Source: CAZBWS01 sp964495705 (lineage in GTDB: Bacteria > Pseudomonadota > Gammaproteobacteria > HTCC5015). From it: a stretch of DNA of 29,924 nucleotides. The number at the start of each line of letters is the position of its first letter. Position 1 is the stretch's first letter. Under the pieces are notes generated by a model. That model searched no databases and had not been told where the DNA came from. It saw only the letters and a program-made list of their open reading frames with translations. The stretch is taken from assembly GCA_964495705.1 (NCBI GenBank), contig CAZBWS010000020.1:1-29924 (forward strand). The letters are read 5' to 3'. The position numbers and the translations under genes were made by a program. Positions 1-7,334 of the stretch are shown here, piece by piece.

Positions 1-1082
1 TCCGCCGAATACCCCAGCAATGCGGATAGGCTGTCAGAGCACTGTTGCTTAATCTTATCCGCATCTGCCGAATTAAAATTAACCAGCCCACGCGCTATTT
101 CCAGCCTATCCGCATTCACGCAGCTAACTAAGTCCCCGCGCTGAAACTCGCCGACAACATCGATCACACCAATGGGCAATAGGCTTTTACCAGAAGCTTT
201 CAGTATTTCCACGGCTCCGTCATCTAGCACCAATGTGCCTGCGACATGCAGGCGTGAAGCCAGCCACTGCTTGCGCGCCGCCATAGGTTCTTGGGATGCA
301 ATCAGCAGTGTTCCTAGCTGCTCGCCTTGAGCCAAGCGAGACAGTACGCCTTCTTCCCAGCCCGAGGCAATCAATGTATGTGCCCCAGAGCGCGCGGCTT
401 TTTTTGCCGCGCTAACTTTGGTGATCATACCTCCGCGACCCAGCACGCCGCCTTCCCCGGCCATGCCTGCAAAGCTGTCGTCGTTGGCGTCACCTTCAGA
501 GATCAGTTGGGCGTCGGGGTTGTTGCGAGGGTCGGCATCGAACAGGCCTTGTTGGTCCGTAAGAATAGCGAGTACATCCGCTTCGACAAGGTTGGCAACT
601 AGGGCGCCTAGGGAGTCGTTGTCTCCGAAACGAATTTCGTCGGTAGCCACGGTGTCATTTTCGTTAACGATAGGCACTACGCCCATCTCCAGTAGCGCCT
701 TTAATGTGTTGCGTGCGTTTAGATAGCGACGGCGATTAGCGAGGTCGTCGTGGGTGAGTAGTATTTGCGCAGTGCGTATGCCGTGTTTGGCAAAAGCAGA
801 CTCCCATGCCTCGACCAAGCCCATTTGCCCGACTGCGGCAGCTGCTTGCAGGCCGTGCAGAGTATCAGGGCGCTCGCTAAGTTTTAATCGCACCATGCCT
901 TCGGCAACGGCGCCCGAGGAGACCAAAACAATGCTCTTGCCCCCAGCTTTCATTTCGGCCAACTGCCCAACCCAATCTCGGATGCTATCTCTAGCCAGGC
1001 CTTGGCCGTCACGGGTCATTAGGGCGCTGCCGATTTTAACGACCCAGTTATTGGCTGATTGTATGGCTTGGCGATGTGTCAT
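1..1082 (-). CDS. proB: Glutamate 5-kinase, C-terminus cut by window edge
   Basis: ProB phosphorylates the gamma-carboxyl of glutamate with ATP, the first step of proline synthesis in the cytoplasm. About 360 codons are present. Comparison with the usual length of about 367 residues suggests only some 10-15 residues are missing beyond base 1. An amino-acid-kinase fold starts with VVKIGSALM (residues 14-22) and VSSGAV (54-59). The substrate-binding stretch PIVNENDTVATDEIRFGDND lies in the middle, followed by ILTDQQGLFDADPR. The last roughly 90 residues fit a C-terminal PUA domain. The ATG at 1080-1082 gives the family-typical N-terminus. It follows obgE on the same strand, as in Pseudomonas, separated by a hairpin. 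Two exact copies and one near copy of the AGCCTATCCGCAT repeat lie in its last 120 bases and are translated as part of the protein. Confidence 0.95.
   Translation of the reverse strand, partial: MTHRQAIQSANNWVVKIGSALMTRDGQGLARDSIRDWVGQLAEMKAGGKSIVLVSSGAVAEGMVRLKLSERPDTLHGLQAAAAVGQMGLVEAWESAFAKHGIRTAQILLTHDDLANRRRYLNARNTLKALLEMGVVPIVNENDTVATDEIRFGDNDSLGALVANLVEADVLAILTDQQGLFDADPRNNPDAQLISEGDANDDSFAGMAGEGGVLGRGGMITKVSAAKKAARSGAHTLIASGWEEGVLSRLAQGEQLGTLLIASQEPMAARKQWLASRLHVAGTLVLDDGAVEILKASGKSLLPIGVIDVVGEFQRGDLVSCVNADRLEIARGLVNFNSADADKIKQQCSDSLSALLGYSA
20..32 (-). repeat. Dispersed 13-mer, exact copy 1 (in proB)
   Basis: The plus strand reads ATGCGGATAGGCT, the reverse complement of AGCCTATCCGCAT. 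In the proB frame it encodes Ser-Leu-Ser-Ala near the C-terminus. Confidence 0.75.
103..115 (+). repeat. Dispersed 13-mer, exact copy 2 (in proB)
   Basis: AGCCTATCCGCAT reads on the plus strand, opposite to copy 1. On the proB coding strand it is read as part of Asn-Ala-Asp-Arg-Leu, so the element is tolerated in either orientation. A near copy with 11 of 13 matches (52-64) lies between it and copy 1. Confidence 0.75.
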
Positions 1083-1099
1083 GGTGGGATTGTACTGTA

Positions 1100-1131
1100 T
1101 TGTAGGGGCGGATAGGAATCTGCCCCTACAA
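1100..1131. repeat. REP-like imperfect palindrome between obgE and proB
   Basis: The arms TTGTAGGGGC (1100-1109) and GCCCCTACAA (1122-1131) are perfectly complementary. The stem can extend by a G-T pair and GAT/ATC to leave a four-base AGGA loop, about 14 pairs in all. It begins one base past the obgE stop codon and lies 18 bases before the proB start, reading in the direction of transcription. No T-run follows on either strand, so it does not look like an intrinsic terminator. GTAG-footed G+C-rich hairpins of this kind are typical of REP elements mobilised by RAYT transposases. The inner part contains GCGGATAGG, the core of the dispersed 13-mer. Confidence 0.6.
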
Positions 1132-1132
1132 A

Positions 1133-2200
1133 TTAGGATTTAGTGGGGTCATAAGGCTCTTGCGCCTTCTTGATCTCTTCTGGGCTGGGGCCACGTTGCT
1201 CGTCAATATGGTCCATGATTTTGAAGCAAATGTCTTTAGTGCCAGCTTTATTTAGGGCAGACATCTGGAATACAGGCCCTGTCCATTCCAGTTCCTGGGT
1301 AATTTCAGTACATAGCGCTTCCCGCTCGTCTTCTGGAATCAGGTCTAGCTTGTTCAGCAGCAGCCAACGTGGCTTGTCGCCCAGTTCTTCGCTGTAGCGG
1401 TGCAGCTCTTTGATGATTTTCTTGGCTTCCAGTACAGGCCCGTCATCAGAAGCGGTGGCTACGTCAATCACATGCAGCAATAAATGTGTGCGCTGTAGGT
1501 GTTTTAGAAATTGAATGCCTAGGCCTGCTCCATCAGCCGCGCCTTCGATCAAGCCTGGAATGTCAGCGACGACAAAGCTTTTGCTTTCCGCAACTCGCAC
1601 CACACCTAAATTAGGGTAGAGAGTGGTAAAGGGGTAATCAGCAACCTTGGGTTTGGCGGAGGATACTGCGCGGATAAACGTCGACTTGCCCGCATTCGGC
1701 ATGCCTAGCATGCCCACGTCGGCTAGTACTTTCATCTCCAAACGCAGTTCTTTGCGGTCACCTAGGGAGCCGTTGGTGTGTTGGCGTGGCGCGCGATTGA
1801 CTGAGCTTTTAAAGCGCGTATTGCCAAGGCCGTGGTAGCCGCCCTGGGCAACCAGTAGCTTTTCATTGTGTTCGGTTAAGTCGCCAATTAGCTCCTCGGT
1901 GAGGGAGTCGTAAACCATGGTGCCGATGGGCACGGGTATGATCAGGTCTTCCCCCGCTGCGCCAGTGCAGTTGCCGCCTGAGCCGCCCTTGCCATTACGC
2001 GCCTGATAGGTGCGCACATGGCGGAAGTCGGCGAGGGTGTTTAAGCCTTCGTCGGCCTGCAGGTAAATACTGCCACCGTCGCCGCCGTCGCCGCCATCGG
2101 GGCCGCCAAAAGGTACATATTTGGCACGTAAAAATCCGACACAGCCATTGCCACCGTTGCCTGCGAATACTTTAATTTTTGCTTCATCTACAAAATTCAT
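1133..2200 (-). CDS. obgE: Obg-family GTPase ObgE/CgtA
   Basis: This GTPase is needed for late 50S ribosome assembly and is linked to the stringent response. The 355-residue product starts MNFVDEAKIKVFAGNGG, the conserved start of the glycine-rich Obg domain (about 1-158, with the GGDGGDGGS repeat). The GTPase domain follows with G1 GMPNAGKST (about 165-173), G3 DIPGLIEGA, G4 NKLD and G5-like SALN. A start 18 codons upstream is possible but would place the coding sequence through the rpmA terminator, so the ATG at 2198-2200 is chosen. An AAGG lies 9-12 bases upstream of that ATG. It belongs to the rplU-rpmA-obgE-proB cluster. The terminator just upstream implies read-through or a private promoter. 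Confidence 0.97.
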   Translation of the reverse strand: MNFVDEAKIKVFAGNGGNGCVGFLRAKYVPFGGPDGGDGGDGGSIYLQADEGLNTLADFRHVRTYQARNGKGGSGGNCTGAAGEDLIIPVPIGTMVYDSLTEELIGDLTEHNEKLLVAQGGYHGLGNTRFKSSVNRAPRQHTNGSLGDRKELRLEMKVLADVGMLGMPNAGKSTFIRAVSSAKPKVADYPFTTLYPNLGVVRVAESKSFVVADIPGLIEGAADGAGLGIQFLKHLQRTHLLLHVIDVATASDDGPVLEAKKIIKELHRYSEELGDKPRWLLLNKLDLIPEDEREALCTEITQELEWTGPVFQMSALNKAGTKDICFKIMDHIDEQRGPSPEEIKKAQEPYDPTKS

Positions 2201-2238
2201 TTCTACGTGCCTTGGGTATGTCTTTAATGAGCTATAAC

Positions 2239-2271
2239 AAAAAAGCCCCATCAAAACTGACGGGGCTTTTT
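2239..2271 (-). terminator. Intrinsic terminator after rpmA
   Basis: GCCCC (2245-2249) pairs with GGGGC (2262-2266). The flanking A-run (2239-2244) and T-run (2267-2271) can extend the stem and give a U-tract in both directions. On the minus strand the hairpin follows the rpmA stop by about 20 bases and is followed by TTTTTTGTTAT. The U-tract ends only about 38 bases before the obgE start. Confidence 0.85.
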
Positions 2272-2291
2272 AGATAGCTCGTGAGCCGCTT

Positions 2292-2549
2292 TTAGTCAGC
2301 GTAAACGCTTACAAACATGCGGTTCTTAGGGCCTTTCTTTTCAAACTTTACTTTGCCGTCAGCTTTAGCAAACAAGGTGTGGTCTTTACCACAGCCTACG
2401 TTTACGCCTGCGTGCATTTTAGTGCCGCGTTGACGAACTAGGATGTTGCCCGCTAGTACAGCTTCGCTGCCGTAGCGCTTGACGCCAAGTCGATTACTTT
2501 CCGAGTCGCGTCCGTTACGGGTAGAACCCGCTGCTTTTTTATGTGCCAT
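2292..2549 (-). CDS. rpmA: 50S ribosomal protein L27
   Basis: L27 sits close to the peptidyl-transferase centre of the large ribosomal subunit. The 85-residue product begins MAHKKAAGSTRNGRDSESNR and contains GVKRYGSEAVLAGNILVRQRGT, both hallmarks of L27, at the usual length. A Shine-Dalgarno GAGGAA lies 8 bases upstream of the ATG. It lies 32 bases downstream of rplU and is co-transcribed with it from the promoter at 2948-2976. A terminator follows immediately. Confidence 0.98.
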   Translation of the reverse strand: MAHKKAAGSTRNGRDSESNRLGVKRYGSEAVLAGNILVRQRGTKMHAGVNVGCGKDHTLFAKADGKVKFEKKGPKNRMFVSVYAD

Positions 2550-2581
2550 GAGTTAATTCCTCTGTTGCAGACAGTGCAGGC

Positions 2582-2893
2582 TTAGCCTGCAATACCTGTG
2601 ATTTTAACTTCAGTATAATACTGACGATGACCCTGACGCTTCATGCTGTGCTTGCGGCGACGGAACTTAATAATTTCAACTTTCTTAGCGCGGCCCTGGG
2701 CAACAACTTCAGCTGTTACCTTAGATCCTGCAACTACAGGAGTGCCTACTTTCAGGTCGTCGCCATTAGCGATCATTAGTACCTGGTCGAATTCTACGGC
2801 GGCGCCCGCATCAGCTTCTAGCTTTTCAATGCGCACAGTTTGGCCTTCTGCCACTTTATACTGTTTGCCACCGGTTTTTATAACTGCGTACAT
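2582..2893 (-). CDS. rplU: 50S ribosomal protein L21
   Basis: L21 is a 23S rRNA-binding protein of the large ribosomal subunit. The 103-residue product is exactly the usual length and begins MYAVIKTGGKQYKVAEGQT. It contains the C-terminal signature FRRRKHSMKRQGHRQYYTEVKI. The ATG at 2891-2893 is chosen over one seven codons upstream because the family starts at MYAV and a GGAG lies 7 bases before it. It is the first gene of a ribosomal operon with a clear promoter at 2948-2976 and a leader of roughly 48 bases that can form a hairpin. Confidence 0.98.
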   Translation of the reverse strand: MYAVIKTGGKQYKVAEGQTVRIEKLEADAGAAVEFDQVLMIANGDDLKVGTPVVAGSKVTAEVVAQGRAKKVEIIKFRRRKHSMKRQGHRQYYTEVKITGIAG

Positions 2894-2935
2894 TTTGTAA
2901 CTCCAAAGCCCCATGTCTGTAAAGGGGGTTTGCGG
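2894..2935 (-). promoter_or_regulatory. rplU: Possible leader hairpin in rplU 5' UTR
   Basis: In the minus-strand leader, ACCCCC and GGGGCTTT are separated by TTTACAGACAT, and the GGAG ribosome-binding site follows at once. The C-run and G-run can pair and place a hairpin beside the start site. This may affect translation, but no known ribosomal leader family is recognised. Confidence 0.3.
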
Positions 2936-2947
2936 AAAAGGGCGCGA

Positions 2948-2976
2948 ATTTTAACGGCAGAGGGCGTTGCGGTCAA
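2948..2976 (-). promoter_or_regulatory. Sigma-70 promoter of rplU-rpmA
   Basis: On the minus strand TTGACC (2976-2971) is followed after 17 bases by TAAAAT (2953-2948). A G+C-rich discriminator TCGCGCCC follows, typical of promoters repressed by ppGpp. The distance to the rplU start is about 50 bases. Confidence 0.75.
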
Positions 2977-3037
2977 CTGCTAATCAGTTTTTTTCTGCAT
3001 AAAGCCTAGTATTTGAGCCTCTTGTGATATTTAAGCG

Positions 3038-3066
3038 TTGACACCACTATATCTGCCACATAGCAT
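3038..3066 (+). promoter_or_regulatory. Sigma-70 promoter of ispB
   Basis: TTGACA (3038-3043) is a perfect -35 hexamer. TAGCAT (3061-3066) follows after 17 bases as the -10. The start point would be near 3073, leaving a leader of about 20 bases before the ispB ATG. It diverges from the rplU promoter 60 bases away. Confidence 0.65.
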
Positions 3067-3093
3067 TCGGCCATTCACAATAAATGCGATGCT

Positions 3094-4062
3094 ATGGACA
3101 TAAACCAAGCTCAAAATTTGATTTCTGATGAAATGCAAGCCGTTGATGCGCTGATTTTACAGCGTTTACAGTCGGATGTTGTGCTCATCAACCAAATCGG
3201 CCACTACATTATTAATAGTGGCGGCAAGCGTCTGCGCCCGCAGTTGACTGTGATGGCGGCACGCGCAGCCGGCTATTCGGCGGATCTGCATTTGCAGCTG
3301 GCAGCTGTTGTCGAGTTTATTCATACGGCCACACTGTTGCATGATGATGTGGTGGACTCCTCGGATCTTCGTCGCGGCGAAAAAACAGCCAATGCCTTGT
3401 TTGGCAATGAAGCGGCGGTGTTGGTGGGTGATTTCTTGTATTCCCGTGCCTTCGAGATGATGGTGGAAGTGGATAGCATGCGAGTGATGGATATCTTGTC
3501 CAAGACGACCAATGTCATCGCCGAGGGCGAAGTCATGCAGCTATTAAATATCCACGATGCGGATACCACGGAAGCGCGTTACCTTGAAGTGATCCATAGT
3601 AAAACAGCCAAGCTATTTGAAGCCGCAACTCAGCTGGGTGCGGTGCTGGCGGGCTTACCAGCCGAGCAAGAACAAGCCTTGGCGGCTTACGGTATGCACT
3701 TGGGTACGGCCTTTCAGTTGATCGACGACGTACTGGATTACTCGGCGAGTGCCGAAGATATGGGTAAAAATGTAGGCGATGACCTAGCTGAGGGCAAGCC
3801 GACTCTGCCGCTCATTCACGTCATGTTACATGGTACCGATGAGCAGGCGGCTTTGGTGCGCAGCGCGATTGAAAATGGCGGCTTAGATCAGCTGGATGCG
3901 GTGTTGGCCGCCATCGAAGCGACGGGCGCTTTGGAGTATACGCGTGAAGTCGCGCAAAAAGAGGCCAATCTAAGCCTGTCCGCATTAGCATTTTTACCTG
4001 ACTCAGATTATAAGCAGGCCTTGATTAGCTTGGCACAATACTCTGTAGATCGTTCTTCATAA
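3094..4062 (+). CDS. ispB: Octaprenyl diphosphate synthase
   Basis: This long-chain polyprenyl synthase condenses isopentenyl diphosphate onto farnesyl diphosphate to make the ubiquinone side chain. The 322-residue product has the family's usual length. It shows GGKRLRPQL (43-51), the first Asp-rich motif DDVVD (84-88) with LRRG, GDFLYSRAF, and the second Asp-rich motif LIDDVLDYS near 210-218, then GKNVGDDLAEGKPTLPLIH. The exact chain length cannot be read from sequence; eight units is typical of IspB. It diverges from rplU as in other gammaproteobacteria. The ribosome-binding site is weak, but no other in-frame start fits. Downstream, gmk follows after 10 bases. A near copy of the dispersed 13-mer (12 of 13) lies at 3973-3985. 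Confidence 0.95.
   Translation: MDINQAQNLISDEMQAVDALILQRLQSDVVLINQIGHYIINSGGKRLRPQLTVMAARAAGYSADLHLQLAAVVEFIHTATLLHDDVVDSSDLRRGEKTANALFGNEAAVLVGDFLYSRAFEMMVEVDSMRVMDILSKTTNVIAEGEVMQLLNIHDADTTEARYLEVIHSKTAKLFEAATQLGAVLAGLPAEQEQALAAYGMHLGTAFQLIDDVLDYSASAEDMGKNVGDDLAEGKPTLPLIHVMLHGTDEQAALVRSAIENGGLDQLDAVLAAIEATGALEYTREVAQKEANLSLSALAFLPDSDYKQALISLAQYSVDRSS
3973..3985 (+). repeat. Dispersed 13-mer, one mismatch (in ispB)
   Basis: AGCCTGTCCGCAT differs from AGCCTATCCGCAT at one base. It is read in frame as Ser-Leu-Ser-Ala near the IspB C-terminus. Confidence 0.5.
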
Positions 4063-4067
4063 GGAGG
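4061..4067 (+). promoter_or_regulatory. Strong Shine-Dalgarno of gmk
   Basis: AAGGAGG overlaps the last two bases of the ispB stop codon and sits 5 bases before the gmk ATG. This indicates tight translational linkage of the two genes. Confidence 0.8.
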
Positions 4068-4072
4068 CTGTT

Positions 4073-4687
4073 ATGGCAAAAGGTACACTCTATACTATAT
4101 CCGCCCCTTCCGGCTGCGGTAAAACTAGCTTGGTAAAAGCGCTGCTAGAGCGCATGCAGAATATCGGCGTCTCGGTTTCTCATACCACTCGAGATATGCG
4201 CCCAGGCGAAGAAAATGGCAAGGATTATCACTTTATTGATGCGGATAAGTTCCTGGCTATGATCCATGAAGGCGAGTTTCTGGAGCACGCCCAAGTCTTT
4301 CGCAACTACTATGGTACTTCTCAGGAGGCCGTAGAAGACATGCTGAATGCAGATCAGGACGTTATTTTGGAAATTGACTGGCAGGGTATGCAGCAAGTGC
4401 AAAAGCTGCGCCCTGACAGTGTCGCTATCACTATACTGCCACCTTCTTTAGCCGCGCTACAGTCGCGCTTACAGGGTCGCGACTCGGATTCTGACGAAGA
4501 AATAGCCCACCGTATGTCTCAGGCCAAAGAAGAGATGTCGCACTTCGCAGAATGCGATTACTTGGTGATTAACGATGATTTTGATACAGCGCTAGACGAA
4601 TTGTGCTCTATTGTGACTAGTTTACGCTTGCGCACCACAGTGCAGGCTTCTCGCCATGAAAGCTTGCTGAGCGACTTAGTGAGCTAG
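4073..4687 (+). CDS. gmk: Guanylate kinase
   Basis: Gmk converts GMP and ATP to GDP and ADP, feeding GTP and (p)ppGpp pools. The 204-residue product has the P-loop SAPSGCGKTS (10-19). It also has the GMP-binding stretch SHTTRDMRPGEENGKDYHF and the EFLEHAQVFRNYYGTS region. The lid-region arginines are in LQGRDSDSDEEIAHRM. Length and motifs are normal for bacterial Gmk. It starts 10 bases after ispB with a near-perfect ribosome-binding site and precedes rpoZ and spoT. The gmk-rpoZ-spoT order is common in Proteobacteria. Attachment to ispB makes this a mixed-function transcription unit. Confidence 0.97.
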   Translation: MAKGTLYTISAPSGCGKTSLVKALLERMQNIGVSVSHTTRDMRPGEENGKDYHFIDADKFLAMIHEGEFLEHAQVFRNYYGTSQEAVEDMLNADQDVILEIDWQGMQQVQKLRPDSVAITILPPSLAALQSRLQGRDSDSDEEIAHRMSQAKEEMSHFAECDYLVINDDFDTALDELCSIVTSLRLRTTVQASRHESLLSDLVS

Positions 4688-4753
4688 TTATATAGTCAAG
4701 CTGGGCCAAATCGCATACAATACTCGGCCACGCCACCTATCTGGAGACCTTTA

Positions 4754-5017
4754 ATGGCCCGCGTAACAGTCGAAGATTGCATGACCCAAATGGACAACTT
4801 GTTCCAATTGGTACTCGTTTCATCCAAAAGAGCCCGCCAGCTTGCCGATGGCGCTGAGCCACACGTTACCCCTGATGGCGACAAGCCAACAGTGATTGCC
4901 CTGCGCGAAATTGCCGAAGGCTTTGTAACTAAAGAAATTCTAGATGAGAAAGAAGCTGCAGTAGAGCTAGATTTAGCTGATTTTGCGGCCAGTGCCAGCG
5001 AAGACACTGCTGCTTAA
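4754..5017 (+). CDS. rpoZ: RNA polymerase omega subunit
   Basis: Omega helps assemble RNA polymerase by chaperoning the beta-prime subunit, and in E. coli it contributes to one ppGpp-binding site. The 87-residue product begins MARVTVEDCMTQMDNLFQLV and contains SKRARQLADG and the conserved TVIALREIAEGFV, with an acidic C-terminal tail. Length is typical. A GGAG lies about 9 bases upstream of the ATG. It lies 66 bases after gmk and 46 bases before spoT, consistent with one operon. Confidence 0.97.
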   Translation: MARVTVEDCMTQMDNLFQLVLVSSKRARQLADGAEPHVTPDGDKPTVIALREIAEGFVTKEILDEKEAAVELDLADFAASASEDTAA

Positions 5018-5063
5018 TGCATAGCTGCGACAACGTTCTGTGTCGCGCTAACTAGGGGCCTGT

Positions 5064-7256
5064 ATGAGTAAACAGGCTCCTGCTCACGATTTCCTAAAAT
5101 CCTCATCTGACGACACCCCTTTTGGTGTGCGCGAACTGTGTAATGAACTATCCGCGTACATGGACTCCGAAGGTGTTGAGCTGGTTTATAATGCTTATTT
5201 GTTAGCCGCTGACGCCCACAGTGGACAAATGCGAATGACGGGTGAAGCGTATATTTATCACCCTTTGGCGGTGGCTCGGATTGTCGGTGAGCTGCAGATG
5301 GATCCGCATACGGTTGCCGCAGCGGTATTGCATGATGTAATTGAAGATACGGATATCGATAAGGAATATATAGCTGAACATTTTGGAGAAACCGTCGCTG
5401 AACTGGTTGACGGGGTGAGCAAGCTGGAGAAAATCAAGTTTGAGTCCCGCGAAGAGGCGGCAGCAGCAAGTTTTCGTAAGATGATGTTGGCGATGGTTAG
5501 CGACATTCGCGTGATGCTAATCAAGCTAGCTGACCGCTTGCATAATATGCGTACCCTCAATGTAATGCGGCCCGAGAAGCGCCGTCGCATTGCCAAGGAA
5601 ACTCTTGAGGTTTACGCCCCGATAGCCATGCGTTTGGGCATTAATAGCCTGCGTTTGGAGCTGGAGGACCTGGGTTTTCAAGCCATGCATCCCTTGCGCT
5701 ATAAAACATTGCAGTCCTATGTAGAGCGTACGCGCCAGCACCGCAAGGAGATAATGACCTCGGTTGAGGTGCGTTTTACCGCTAATATGCAGGAAGCGGG
5801 GATTGAAGGTAAAATCGCTGCACGGGAAAAACACCTATATAGTATCTATCGGAAAATGCAGCGCAAGCGCCTGCGGGTTACCGATATTATGGATTTATTT
5901 GCCCTGCGTGTCACAGTCGACAGTATCGATGATTGTTACCGTATGCTGGGTGTAGTGCACCGCATCTATAAGCCCTTACCCGATCGCTTTAAAGACTATA
6001 TTGCAATCCCTAAGAGTAATGGCTATCAAGCTTTGCATACGATTTTGTTTGGCCCCAGTGGTATTCCGATTGAGGTTCAAATACGCACGGATGAGATGGA
6101 CTTTTTTGCTGAGCAGGGCGTTGCTGCGCACTGGGTTTACAAGTCGGATGAGGCCCCGCAGGTTAATGCGCAGAATCGCGCTCAGCGCTGGCTGCAGGAT
6201 TTGTTGCAAATTCAGAACAGTGCAGGCGATTCTGTCGATTTCTTGGAGAATGTGAAACTAGATCTTTTTCCAGACGATGTCTACGTTTTTACGCCTAAAG
6301 GCCGCATCTTAGAGCTTTCTCTTGGCTCCACCCCTGTTGACTTTGCCTATGCATTGCATACGGATGTGGGTGACACCTGCACGGGAGCCAAAGTGAACCG
6401 TCGCATGGTGCCTTTGTCGACCAAGCTTGAAAGCGGGCAAACGGTAGAGATATTGACGGCAAAGAGTGCCAGGCCCAACCCCGCTTGGTTGAATTTTGTC
6501 GTTACAGCAAAAGCACGTACCGGTATTCGCCACTATCTGAAACAACTTAAAGAGGGCGACAGCCTTAAGCTCGGCAAACGTTTGTTGAGCCAAGCTTTAC
6601 GCGTTTACGACATGGAAGTGGGTGATGTGCCAGAGAAAACCTGGGAAATCATTGTTGATGAATATGATTACACCTCTGTCGATCAGCTGATGCGTGAAAT
6701 TGGTTTTGGTAACCGGGTGCCGAGTTTGGTTGCTAGACGAATTGCTCCCAGCGACCACAGTACAGGCGGCTTTAATGAGGATATGATTGAGGGTACGGGC
6801 ATGTCCTCCATCGCCCAGCTTGATATTAAAGGCACGGAAGGTTTGGTGGTTTCCTATGCCAAGTGTTGCCACCCTATTCCAGGGGATCATATTGTCGCTG
6901 TTATTACTGCAGGTAAGGGTTTGGTTGTGCATCGTAAAAAATGCAATAACTTACCCGATGCGAGCAAGCGCCCAGGCGCTATATTGGAAGTGGACTGGGA
7001 CGAAGATATTAGTACCTTGTTTCCTGTTTCCGTGCGTGTAGACACTACTAATCGACGTGGAGTGCTAGCAAGAATAGCCACAGAAATCACCGATACGGGC
7101 TGTGATATTGAACACATCGAGTTTGATGAACGCAATGGTGTGTCGACCATGCTGGTATTCGATATTGCGGTTTCTGGGCGCACTATGTTGGCTGAGGCGT
7201 TACGCCGCTTGCGCCGCACCGATGGTGTTATTAAGGTCAGTCGACAAAAAGGTTGA
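5064..7256 (+). CDS. spoT: Bifunctional (p)ppGpp synthetase/hydrolase SpoT
   Basis: SpoT makes and degrades (p)ppGpp, the stringent-response alarmone. The 730-residue product shows an N-terminal HD hydrolase domain (YHPLAVA, then VLHDVIEDT near 87-95, and KLADRLHNMRTL). The synthetase domain follows (REKHLYSIYRKMQ, and DRFKDYIAIPKSNGYQALHT). Next come a TGS domain (DVYVFTPKGRILEL to GQTVEILTA), a Cys-rich conserved segment (AKCCHPIPGD) and a C-terminal ACT domain. The hydrolase motif is intact and the RFKD motif is that of bifunctional enzymes, not of RelA. It is slightly longer than E. coli SpoT because of an N-terminal extension of about 25 residues. It is last in the gmk-rpoZ-spoT run; no terminator is visible after it. 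Confidence 0.96.
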   Translation: MSKQAPAHDFLKSSSDDTPFGVRELCNELSAYMDSEGVELVYNAYLLAADAHSGQMRMTGEAYIYHPLAVARIVGELQMDPHTVAAAVLHDVIEDTDIDKEYIAEHFGETVAELVDGVSKLEKIKFESREEAAAASFRKMMLAMVSDIRVMLIKLADRLHNMRTLNVMRPEKRRRIAKETLEVYAPIAMRLGINSLRLELEDLGFQAMHPLRYKTLQSYVERTRQHRKEIMTSVEVRFTANMQEAGIEGKIAAREKHLYSIYRKMQRKRLRVTDIMDLFALRVTVDSIDDCYRMLGVVHRIYKPLPDRFKDYIAIPKSNGYQALHTILFGPSGIPIEVQIRTDEMDFFAEQGVAAHWVYKSDEAPQVNAQNRAQRWLQDLLQIQNSAGDSVDFLENVKLDLFPDDVYVFTPKGRILELSLGSTPVDFAYALHTDVGDTCTGAKVNRRMVPLSTKLESGQTVEILTAKSARPNPAWLNFVVTAKARTGIRHYLKQLKEGDSLKLGKRLLSQALRVYDMEVGDVPEKTWEIIVDEYDYTSVDQLMREIGFGNRVPSLVARRIAPSDHSTGGFNEDMIEGTGMSSIAQLDIKGTEGLVVSYAKCCHPIPGDHIVAVITAGKGLVVHRKKCNNLPDASKRPGAILEVDWDEDISTLFPVSVRVDTTNRRGVLARIATEITDTGCDIEHIEFDERNGVSTMLVFDIAVSGRTMLAEALRRLRRTDGVIKVSRQKG

Positions 7257-7334
7257 TAGTCACATCTGCCTCTGGGGTTCAGCCCCAAAAAATGCTACTC
7301 TTTCGGCCTCCTAAAACGTTGATGTAAAGTCATT

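Noticed and set aside
418..1143. Plus-strand reading frames across proB
   Set aside because: They are antisense to a well-conserved gene and show low-complexity Ser/Pro/Ala-rich translations.
7271..7292. GGGG/CCCC hairpin after spoT as a terminator
   Set aside because: It is followed by A's, not T's, on the plus strand, and no minus-strand gene ends there.
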